A DNA stretch of 50,672 nucleotides from contig JAGHVK010000028.1 in the NCBI GenBank assembly GCA_018064345.1, positions 1-50,672 of the forward strand, written 5' to 3'. Position numbers and translations under genes: made by a program. Source of the stretch: Candidatus Cacconaster merdequi (GTDB taxonomy: Bacteria; Bacteroidota; Bacteroidia; Bacteroidales; UBA932). Below, one piece after another: positions 24,066 through 29,862 of the stretch. Below the pieces are notes generated by a model that worked only from the letters and a program-made list of their open reading frames with translations, did not search any database and was not told the origin of the DNA. Position 1 is the first letter of the stretch, and every line of letters begins with the position of its first letter.

Positions 24066-25124
24066 TCATACGAACAGCATTGCTGCTGAGCCCACCGCAA
24101 GAGCCACGATGCAGTTGATGGCCTTGGCCATCACGAAACTCCGCCTGCTTTCAGCCACAAGTGGCAATGAGGCGTGTCCGTCCTGGCTGATGCAGCTTGC
24201 CAGCAGCACTGGAAGAGGGACAACTCCCGCCGCATACAGTGTAACGAATATCATATGCGGGCCTGACTCCGGAATGATTCCGACAAGTGTTGCAAGAAGT
24301 ATCATCAGGAAAGTGTTGTCGCTTATCCACTGCGATATGTCGAAGTAATTGAGCAGCACACCTATGGAGATAAGGACACCGAATGTCCAACAGAATACCG
24401 CCGGAAGATGCTTCACCACGATATGATGCCACAGGTGTTCCTCAACAAAGTGGTCGGAAGCCACTATAAGTACAACAAGAACCACTACACTGAGGACGGC
24501 GAACATAATGTTCATCCACTCTTCGCTGAGAAGATTAATGCTGCCAGCTATCTCCTCGTGATGATCTCCCCCTCCGTGTTCGTGTTCAAGATGACCAGTG
24601 GCAAGTGCCAGTATGAATATCGCGACACCTGCAAACAGAAGTGCCCTTCTCCAGGTGAAGTGTCTTCCCGTTCTGTGGCCCTCTTCCTTATCTTCTTCGT
24701 GAATGGCGTAGGTGTCAGAGCAATGCATCTTGTAATCCTTTTTCGTCAAGAGGTCTGTCACAACTCCAGCCACAACCGCGATTCCGAAGAGCAGCGCGAA
24801 AATCCACAACGCATCCTTCGGCACTGTCGCCATCATCACGAAAGCCTCGTCTCCGGATGATGCAATCATCATCGCAATCAAGGCACCGAACGAAAGCATC
24901 CTGTGAGTGTAAAGGGAAACCGTGGCGAAACCGCCCATACATCCCGGTACCGCTCCGAGCAACGCTCCCACAATCACCCCTCCGAACCTGCTTCTCCTCA
25001 GACCTGAAAAGAAATTGCCACGTGACTCCAGATTGAGGCACTCAATCATCATCATCATTATTACCACCAGACCTGTAATCAGGATGGAGTTTCTGAGGAC
25101 ATCGACAAATAGATGAAGAAACAT
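24066..25124 (-). CDS. Putative 10-TM heavy-metal/manganese exporter (ArsP_2 family)
   Basis: A 352-residue integral membrane protein with about ten hydrophobic segments in two halves. The halves contain similar glycine-rich turns, GALLGAVPGCMGGFATVSLY and LVGIIPESGPHMIFVTLYAA, as expected for the duplicated ArsP_2 (DUF2899) putative manganese/heavy-metal exporter family. A His/acidic loop (GHLEHEHGGGDHHEE) between the halves could bind metal. It is the first gene of the six-gene minus-strand run (22 bases before the YpfJ-type gene). The transported ion is not known. Confidence 0.75.
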   Translation of the reverse strand: MFLHLFVDVLRNSILITGLVVIMMMMIECLNLESRGNFFSGLRRSRFGGVIVGALLGAVPGCMGGFATVSLYTHRMLSFGALIAMMIASSGDEAFVMMATVPKDALWIFALLFGIAVVAGVVTDLLTKKDYKMHCSDTYAIHEEDKEEGHRTGRHFTWRRALLFAGVAIFILALATGHLEHEHGGGDHHEEIAGSINLLSEEWMNIMFAVLSVVVLVVLIVASDHFVEEHLWHHIVVKHLPAVFCWTFGVLISIGVLLNYFDISQWISDNTFLMILLATLVGIIPESGPHMIFVTLYAAGVVPLPVLLASCISQDGHASLPLVAESRRSFVMAKAINCIVALAVGSAAMLFV

Positions 25125-25145
25125 TTGAACAGTGTATTTCTATTG

Positions 25146-25228
25146 CAAAAATACAATTTTTCCGGACAATATGAGAAACTGTTTTGTACCGGAAGGGTTA
25201 TCACTTCTTCGTATTTTTCCTATTTTTG
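25146..25228. promoter_or_regulatory. Divergent -7 elements between transporter and aldolase genes
   Basis: TATTTTTG on the minus strand (25153-25146) lies 22 bases before the transporter ATG. TATTTTTG on the plus strand (25221-25228) lies 24 bases before the aldolase ATG at 25252. Clear -33 elements were not found. Confidence 0.4.
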
Positions 25229-25251
25229 TGATAATCTTCATTTGCAGTAAC

Positions 25252-26280
25252 ATGATCAATCTCAGCAGCGACTATAACAACGGAATGCACCCGGAAGTCC
25301 TGGATGCCTTCGTACATACAAACGATGAAATTTCTCTGACCTACGGTGCCGACAGATGGTCCGTAAGCGCCAGACAGCGCATCCGTGAAGCCTGTCAGGA
25401 CCCGGAAGCGGAAATATATTTCCTTGTGGGCGGCACCCAGACCAATGCCACGGTAATCCATTCGCTGATGAATTCATTCCAAGGGGTCATCGCCGTAGAG
25501 AGCGGACATATCAATACCCACGAAGCCGGAGCCATAGAGCGTACCGGCCACAAGGTTATCGCCCTCCCCTCATCCGAAGGTGGCAAGTTGAGTGTGAGTG
25601 TCCTTGAGAATTATCTCGATGCATTCTTTGCCGACAGCAACTACGAACACTGCGTGATTCCGGGGATGGTATATATCACCTTCCCTACTGAACTCGGAGC
25701 ACTCTACACACGGAAAGAGATATCTGAGATATATGAAGTCTGCAAGGCAAGAGAACTCGTTCTTTACGTGGATGGTGCGCGGCTCGGATATGGAATGACA
25801 GCTGACGGCTCGGATATCGACCTTCCCTGGCTTTCACGTCATTGTGACGTATTCTATATCGGCGGCACAAAAGTGGGGGCAATCTGCGGCGAGGCAATAG
25901 TGTTCACCCACGGCAACGCTCCAAAATACTTCTTCAGTTATACCAAGCAGCAGGGAGCGTTGCTTGCGAAAGGCCGTCTGCCCGGCATACAGTTCGAGAC
26001 TCTCTTCACTGACGGACTCTATTTCAAGATTGCACGCCACGCCAACGAAATGGCATACAAGATGCGTGACATCTTCATTTCCAAGGGCTACAGGATTGCT
26101 TACGAATCTCCTACAAACCAGCAGTTCTTCCTGATTCCTGACAGCAGGATGAATTGGTTCAAAAGCAATCTGATCTTCGATGAATGGGGGCACGACTGCC
26201 ACGGCAACACCATCTGCCGCTTTGTAACCAGCTGGGCCACCACCGAAGCCGACCTCCAGGCCCTCTCAGAAGTAATCTGA
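25252..26280 (+). CDS. Threonine aldolase/beta-eliminating lyase family enzyme
   Basis: PLP-dependent fold-type I enzyme of 342 residues, probably low-specificity threonine aldolase (Thr to Gly and acetaldehyde). INLSSDYNNGMHPEVLDA gives the typical N-terminus. FLVGGTQTNATVIHSL is the cofactor phosphate region, YVDGARLGYGM carries the PLP-pyridine Asp, and the Schiff-base Lys is in FYIGGTKVGA. A longer frame upstream begins at 25132, but it runs through the promoter, and the ATG at 25252 matches the family start. It is a single gene, divergent from the transporter run. Confidence 0.85.
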   Translation: MINLSSDYNNGMHPEVLDAFVHTNDEISLTYGADRWSVSARQRIREACQDPEAEIYFLVGGTQTNATVIHSLMNSFQGVIAVESGHINTHEAGAIERTGHKVIALPSSEGGKLSVSVLENYLDAFFADSNYEHCVIPGMVYITFPTELGALYTRKEISEIYEVCKARELVLYVDGARLGYGMTADGSDIDLPWLSRHCDVFYIGGTKVGAICGEAIVFTHGNAPKYFFSYTKQQGALLAKGRLPGIQFETLFTDGLYFKIARHANEMAYKMRDIFISKGYRIAYESPTNQQFFLIPDSRMNWFKSNLIFDEWGHDCHGNTICRFVTSWATTEADLQALSEVI

Positions 26281-26333
26281 CGGAAAGCCTACGGTGAGAC
26301 CAATACTCGTTTGATTTTCCTCTACTACTGCAG

Positions 26334-27239
26334 CTAACGGTTAGCGTAATTTCGTACTATCTTCTTCTTTATTTCAATTAGGAATCCCAAGAATCTTCCT
26401 ATGTAATAATCATACTCTTTTGCGTCAATTATTGTCCAGCCTTTATATGAATTGAGAGTATGCAAACCTTTATTGTACTTTCCTTCCGGCTTGACTTGTT
26501 TCACAAATTCAAATGAAAGATTACTGTCTGATTCCCGATATACTGCTTTCTTTATGTCAACTGCCCCACCGTATGTCCTTTCACAGTTCTGGCAAGGGCA
26601 ATATATCTCTCCATTATACTTAAACAGTTGTCCTGCCATACGTGAGTTTTTCTTATCACTTTCAATTGACTTCAAATAGAGAAAACGGCTTGCCTCCTCA
26701 TTCCATTCATAGATATCAAGATAATAATCATTGCTTTTTGCTGTAAACAACTGTATTCGTCCGAAATAGTCCGTCATAGTTGCATCCCAGATAATATCAT
26801 TACATATCGTTTGAATGAATCTAAGTGAATTTGTCTTTTCGTCGTATTCATATATGTCTTGCTTACCGCTGCGACAGTTTTCGGGGTATATATAAATATG
26901 GCCATCTTTCCGCAATATATTTGGAAAGCTCAAATGAGTTGGGAGTTCGAGTATGATATCCATCTTTTCGATAGCCATTCTATTCTTGTCAATTGTGAGT
27001 TTTGCAATCCGTCCAATTTGCGTTTTATGTACAAACTCTTCGACAAGAACATATATCTTGCTATCGGTAACATCAAGAATAAATGGGTCTGCAAACCATC
27101 TGTCTTTGTATGGACTGTACACCCAATTGACCTTTAAAGAACTGTTCAAGAATATACCATTAAGGCCACCCTCAACAAATCCGAGATGCCAACTCATACG
27201 AACGCATCGGCCAATAGCTTTCTTCAAGAAACGTTTCAT
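26334..27239 (-). CDS. GINT1-N/GH43-like beta-propeller protein, glycan related
   Basis: A 301-residue protein whose repeats match what I know of the beta-propeller domain near the N-terminus of GINT1-type enzymes and of some bacterial formyltransferases. The blocks are DRWFADPFIL, THLSFPNILRKDGHIYIYPE, IIWDATMTDYFGRIQLF, RMAGQLFKYNGEIYCPCQN, RTYGGAVDIKKAVYRE and KGLHTLN. Such proteins usually sit in surface-polysaccharide loci. The start is the ATG at 27239, because the frame's earlier codon is a TTG abutting the upstream gene. The A+T content is clearly higher than that of the flanks. The exact reaction is unknown. Confidence 0.55.
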   Translation of the reverse strand: MKRFLKKAIGRCVRMSWHLGFVEGGLNGIFLNSSLKVNWVYSPYKDRWFADPFILDVTDSKIYVLVEEFVHKTQIGRIAKLTIDKNRMAIEKMDIILELPTHLSFPNILRKDGHIYIYPENCRSGKQDIYEYDEKTNSLRFIQTICNDIIWDATMTDYFGRIQLFTAKSNDYYLDIYEWNEEASRFLYLKSIESDKKNSRMAGQLFKYNGEIYCPCQNCERTYGGAVDIKKAVYRESDSNLSFEFVKQVKPEGKYNKGLHTLNSYKGWTIIDAKEYDYYIGRFLGFLIEIKKKIVRNYANR

Positions 27240-27251
27240 CCTATTTGTCAA

Positions 27252-28013
27252 TCAGTTGATAAAACCATCACTTTTCCATTGAGGTATGTCAATAGCGTTT
27301 TTATCATACGTTATCAAACTACCATGGTACTTGTCTTTGTTGTAAAAACGTTTGTTTCTGCTAGAGTAATTTATTATCCTCCATCTGCTGATTCTCGGGA
27401 AAATACAGGAAGTTTCCTTTCCAAGCCTGCCGACAACCTTTGCATGTTTGCGTCGAGTCAAGGTGACCAGATAATAATTATTACCAATCTTCATATGACG
27501 AAAATCAGAAGAAGCATGTGAAAGCCATTTTGCGTATTCAACGTCTATTATTTGAGGGAACTCTTTGTTGTACCTACGTGCTGAGAAGAAAATTGCCGGG
27601 TATATTTTATACCGGACATCCCAGCCCATCTTAACATACCCCGGAAATGAATTATGATTAGGAAAACCATATATAGGGATATCAGGTCCGATTATTTCAA
27701 TTTCTTTTTTTGTGATAGTAGAAAACACACCTTTTCCACGACATTCTTCAAGCACACAAGTATCACAAGTTTCATATGCTTTTCGTCCGAATAAATCATT
27801 GCGCATCATCGTATCTACTCCCACTGGTTTCCCGTTCAAATAAGCTACAGCGAGGAGAGACGGTCCATAGATGTTGTCAATGTGTTTTCTTTTGATTAAT
27901 TCGTAGTCAAATCCGCCAAAAACGGTTCTCTCTACAAGCAATAAGTCTTCAATGAATTTTTCATCAGCTTCGTTTGCCCATTTGAAGACATAATCAACAG
28001 AGTCAGTCGCCAT
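27252..28013 (-). CDS. GNAT-like acyltransferase
   Basis: A 253-residue protein with a GNAT-type core. The acetyl-CoA loop appears as VLEECRGKGVFSTITKKEIE (R-G-x-G-x-F in place of R-x-x-G-x-A/G), preceded by a beta strand DTCVLEE. It is followed by IYGFPNHNSFPGYVKMGW, a pattern seen in GNAT proteins of polysaccharide loci. The last ~100 residues are basic and of unknown role. It is A+T-rich like its downstream partner, 12 bases away, and the pair looks imported. Acylation of a surface sugar is a reasonable guess only. Confidence 0.6.
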   Translation of the reverse strand: MATDSVDYVFKWANEADEKFIEDLLLVERTVFGGFDYELIKRKHIDNIYGPSLLAVAYLNGKPVGVDTMMRNDLFGRKAYETCDTCVLEECRGKGVFSTITKKEIEIIGPDIPIYGFPNHNSFPGYVKMGWDVRYKIYPAIFFSARRYNKEFPQIIDVEYAKWLSHASSDFRHMKIGNNYYLVTLTRRKHAKVVGRLGKETSCIFPRISRWRIINYSSRNKRFYNKDKYHGSLITYDKNAIDIPQWKSDGFIN

Positions 28014-28054
28014 AATATTTTCAGGTCACCTGACTCCGGGTGGCAAATCGATAA

Positions 28055-28283
28055 AATAAAAAAGTGTGGAGTCATCCGCTTGTCTGGATAGAGGTTCTCG
28101 CAAAACCCAAGCACAAACAAACATCATCTCCACACCTGTATGATACAGTATGCTAATGCACATAGCATCAAACAGATGATGAAGTAGTTGCCCATCCTTG
28201 TGCTTATTGAAACTTGCGAGATTTCTATCCAAGGATAAAAGCGAAACACTTTCATCAAAATATGTCCTGTCAGTTTCCCGACA
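28055..28283 (-). ncRNA. Long-hairpin structured RNA, 6S-like architecture (candidate)
   Basis: Between 28061 and 28252 the strand folds back on itself through six matched blocks in nested order. The block pairs are 28061-28067/28246-28252 (AAAGTGT), 28086-28092/28224-28230 (GGATAGA), 28096-28103/28214-28221 (TCTCGCAA), 28109-28116/28198-28205 (AAGCACAA) and 28122-28129/28174-28181 (CATCATCT), plus a 5-bp AAGCG-type pairing in the outer part. Asymmetric internal loops separate them. On the minus strand the closing stem ends in ACACTTTTTTATTTT, like an intrinsic terminator, and a TATATTTG promoter element lies at 28294-28287. One long interrupted stem with a central bubble is how 6S RNA looks, but the identity is unproven. 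It could instead be a leader of the downstream gene pair. Confidence 0.5.
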
Positions 28284-28286
28284 ATG

Positions 28287-28317
28287 CAAATATAATTATT
28301 TTCGGTCGATTCCGAAA
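28287..28317 (-). promoter_or_regulatory. Promoter for the structured RNA
   Basis: On the minus strand, TTTC (28317-28314) stands 19 bases before TATATTTG (28294-28287), a full -7 match with one change in the -33. Transcription should begin near 28283, about 30 bases before the first paired block of the hairpin. Confidence 0.6.
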
Positions 28318-28353
28318 CACAAAAGGTCTAGAAGCAAGCATCCAAAGTGTTAG

Positions 28354-28461
28354 AAGCCCAACTATCGGTGGCAGTCCGGCCTTGTAGCTTTGGCACATAA
28401 TCTCAGGAAATACATTGCGATAGAGCGGATGCGTAACAATGCGGTCAGCAGTTGCCTCTGA
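28354..28461 (+). pseudogene. Transposase C-terminal remnant
   Basis: Translating from 28354 gives KPNYRWQSGLVALAHNLRKY followed by IAIERMRN and a stop at 28459-28461. The block GLVALAHNLRKY is the typical C-terminal end of DDE transposases of the IS1182/IS4-related kind. An in-frame stop lies directly upstream (28351-28353) and no further transposase sequence is seen, so only the last ~35 codons survive. It borders the A+T-rich block and suggests an old insertion event. Confidence 0.6.
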
Positions 28462-28597
28462 GAGGCCTGTCCACCCCCGGACAGGGGCAGGGGGAAGGGT
28501 CCGCCGGAGACAAGTTCCGCTTCAGCGGGACGCAGGAAACGGTGGAAGGGGCCGGAGCGAACAAAGTGAGCGGAGTCCTCTCAGGGGCAAGCTGCTG
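28446..28597. repeat. G+C-rich element bounded by inverted repeats
   Basis: The left end, CAGCAGTTGCCTCTGAGAGG (28446-28465), is repeated inverted at 28577-28596 with one substitution and one extra base. Inside are a small hairpin CCTGTCC/GGACAGG (28466-28485) and very G+C-rich sequence unlike the DNA on either side. A 12-bp perfect palindrome GCGGAGCTCCGC (28603-28614) follows. It may be a small mobile or REP/MITE-like repeat. Open frames on both strands here have biased composition and are not believable genes. Confidence 0.5.
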
Positions 28598-28619
28598 CCG
28601 CTGCGGAGCTCCGCGCATC

Positions 28620-28650
28620 AAAAAAGAGAAGCCGACCATATTTGGTCGGC
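28620..28650 (-). terminator. Terminator after the tRNA pair
   Basis: Perfect 8-bp stem GCCGACCA/TGGTCGGC with a four-base loop. On the minus strand it is followed by TTCTCTTTTTT. It lies 39 bases downstream of tRNA-Met and would end the tRNA-Gln/tRNA-Met transcript. Confidence 0.75.
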
Positions 28651-28688
28651 CTCCTTCATCCTTGATACTCAATGGAGAATATTCGATG

Positions 28689-28762
28689 TAGCGGGATCCA
28701 GGATTGAACTGGAGACCTCATGATTATGAATCATGCGCTCTAACCAACTGAGCTACCCCGCC
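28689..28762 (-). tRNA. tRNA-Met (anticodon CAT)
   Basis: Minus-strand cloverleaf: acceptor GGCGGGG/TCCCGCT (G-U at both ends), D stem GCTC/GAGC, anticodon stem CATGA/TCATG with loop TTCATAA (anticodon CAT), T stem TCCAG/CTGGA with loop TTCAATC, discriminator A. The anticodon stem lacks the three G-C pairs of initiator tRNA, so this is elongator Met or possibly an Ile tRNA modified at C34. CCA is not encoded. Confidence 0.93.
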
Positions 28763-28782
28763 AAGATAATCATAAGGATTTG

Positions 28783-28853
28783 TTGAGGTAGACGGATTCG
28801 AACCGCCACTAAGAGGACCAGAATCTCTTGTGCTGCCATTACACCATACCTCA
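28783..28853 (-). tRNA. tRNA-Gln (anticodon CTG)
   Basis: Minus-strand cloverleaf: acceptor TGAGGTA/TACCTCA, D stem GTGT/GCAC, anticodon loop TTCTGGT (anticodon CTG), T loop TTCGAAT closed by G+C-rich pairs, discriminator A. The innermost anticodon-stem pair is an A-C mismatch. The weak U-A first acceptor pair is a known feature of glutamine tRNAs. It lies 20 bases upstream of tRNA-Met, in the same transcript. Confidence 0.92.
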
Positions 28854-28867
28854 GTGTTTTGGGACTG

Positions 28868-28898
28868 CAAAGGTATGAATTATTTTTTCTTTTGCAAC
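28868..28898 (-). promoter_or_regulatory. Promoter for tRNA-Gln and tRNA-Met
   Basis: On the minus strand GTTG (28898-28895), 19-base spacer, TACCTTTG (28875-28868). The -7 element is a full match. Expected start about 28863, ten bases before tRNA-Gln. Confidence 0.65.
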
Positions 28899-28914
28899 TT
28901 TTTTGAATATGTTT

Positions 28915-29397
28915 TTAGCAATCCTTCTCCAAGAGTGCCGTAGCATATACGGCTATCCCTTCACATCTTCCTACAAAACCAAGTCTTTCTGTTGTCGTAG
29001 CCTTTACAGATACATTCCCGACCGGAAGGCTCATCACCCGTGCGAGTTCCTCCCTCATAGGCACTATGTATGGGGCTAGTTTCGGCTTTTGGGCAAGGAC
29101 AGTGCAATCGACATTGACAATCCTGTAGCCTTTCTGCGACACCATACCACAGACTTTGTCAAGAAGGATACGGCTGTCAATCCCTTTGAAATCGTCGGAC
29201 GTGTCAGGGAAGTGCTGTCCGATGTCGCCAAGAGCTAGAGCACCGAGAAGGGCGTCGCATAGGGCGTGGATCAGCACGTCGCCGTCAGAATGGGCCACGC
29301 AGCCCTGTGTATGAGGAATCCTGACTCCTCCAAGAATCAACGGGAGTCCGTCAGAGAGTTGATGTACGTCATATCCGTTTCCTATTCTCAAATCCAT
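28915..29397 (-). CDS. ispF: 2-C-methyl-D-erythritol 2,4-cyclodiphosphate synthase
   Basis: Zinc enzyme of the MEP pathway forming MEcPP from CDP-ME 2-phosphate; dxr of the same pathway is at 5242-6414. The 160-residue protein starts MDLRIGNGYDVHQL (metal ligands in the D-V-H motif). It has VAHSDGDVLIHALCDALLGA with the third ligand His, GDIGQHFPDTSDDFKG, and the C-terminal KATTTERLGFVGRCEGIA. A much longer frame reaches 30084, but that part is antisense to mutL and the preceding gene; the ATG at 29397 gives the family's normal length. A -7-like TAATTTTG is at 29426-29419. Confidence 0.96.
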   Translation of the reverse strand: MDLRIGNGYDVHQLSDGLPLILGGVRIPHTQGCVAHSDGDVLIHALCDALLGALALGDIGQHFPDTSDDFKGIDSRILLDKVCGMVSQKGYRIVNVDCTVLAQKPKLAPYIVPMREELARVMSLPVGNVSVKATTTERLGFVGRCEGIAVYATALLEKDC

Positions 29398-29436
29398 AGC
29401 ATATCCGGTATTTGTACGCAAAATTAAGAATCTGTT

Positions 29437-29467
29437 TTTGAATTTTCTTAGAATCTGTATAAATTTG
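29437..29467 (+). promoter_or_regulatory. Promoter for the small membrane protein-mutL run
   Basis: TTTG (29437-29440), 19-base spacer, TAAATTTG (29460-29467): full consensus. Expected start about 29472, roughly 75 bases before the first gene. A 26-codon open frame starts just after the predicted transcript start (29477). Confidence 0.75.
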
Positions 29468-29547
29468 GTTGTTGAAATGGAGTCATTCCTTGAAATGGTT
29501 CCATACAGCTTCCGAACTTTTGTCAGGAATTTGAAATTAATGTCGCC

Positions 29548-29859
29548 ATGGGAATAAGAATAGGTTTCTTCAGTACGCCTCAACATCGTGTATTCAATTA
29601 CAAACCACGCTATTACGATGCCACGAAGGAGCATATCAAAGAGCTTGAGGAGAAATATTCCAAAAACGAGGACTCTTCCAAGGAAAAGAGATACATTCCC
29701 GGAGCCGCAATCCAGAGCGCATACCGCGACGGGCTTGACGGAATGCGTCGTGAAGGAGGCAACAGGAATCTGAAGCGCATAATAATCCTCGTGACTTTGG
29801 CCGCTGCTATGGTTGCTGCGTACTATCTTGCACAGGGCCTGGCAAGAATGTTCCTGTAG
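29548..29859 (+). CDS. Small membrane protein of unknown function
   Basis: A 103-residue protein: a basic N-terminal half (MGIRIGFFSTPQHRVFNYKP, many Lys/Glu to about 60) and one C-terminal membrane helix (about 77-97: IIILVTLAAAMVAAYYLAQG). I do not recognise a named domain. The beginning FFSTPQHRVFNYKPRYYD recalls a short conserved protein often found beside mutL in Bacteroidota. The gene ends three bases before mutL and has a clear promoter 80 bases upstream. A tail-anchored topology, with the N-terminus in the cytoplasm, is likely. Confidence 0.72.
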   Translation: MGIRIGFFSTPQHRVFNYKPRYYDATKEHIKELEEKYSKNEDSSKEKRYIPGAAIQSAYRDGLDGMRREGGNRNLKRIIILVTLAAAMVAAYYLAQGLARMFL

Positions 29860-29862
29860 GAT

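Noticed and set aside
28061..28252. Reading the long palindrome as an integron attC site or CRISPR-like repeat
   Set aside because: No attC end boxes, no integrase gene and no repeated units with spacers are visible.
28026..28289. 87-codon minus-strand open frame over the long-hairpin RNA
   Set aside because: It starts with a TTG inside the -7 element and reads through paired RNA blocks; the residues match no family I know.
28445..28672. Open frames on both strands in the G+C-rich element
   Set aside because: Pro/Arg/Ser-biased composition typical of spurious translation; inverted-repeat structure explains the sequence better.
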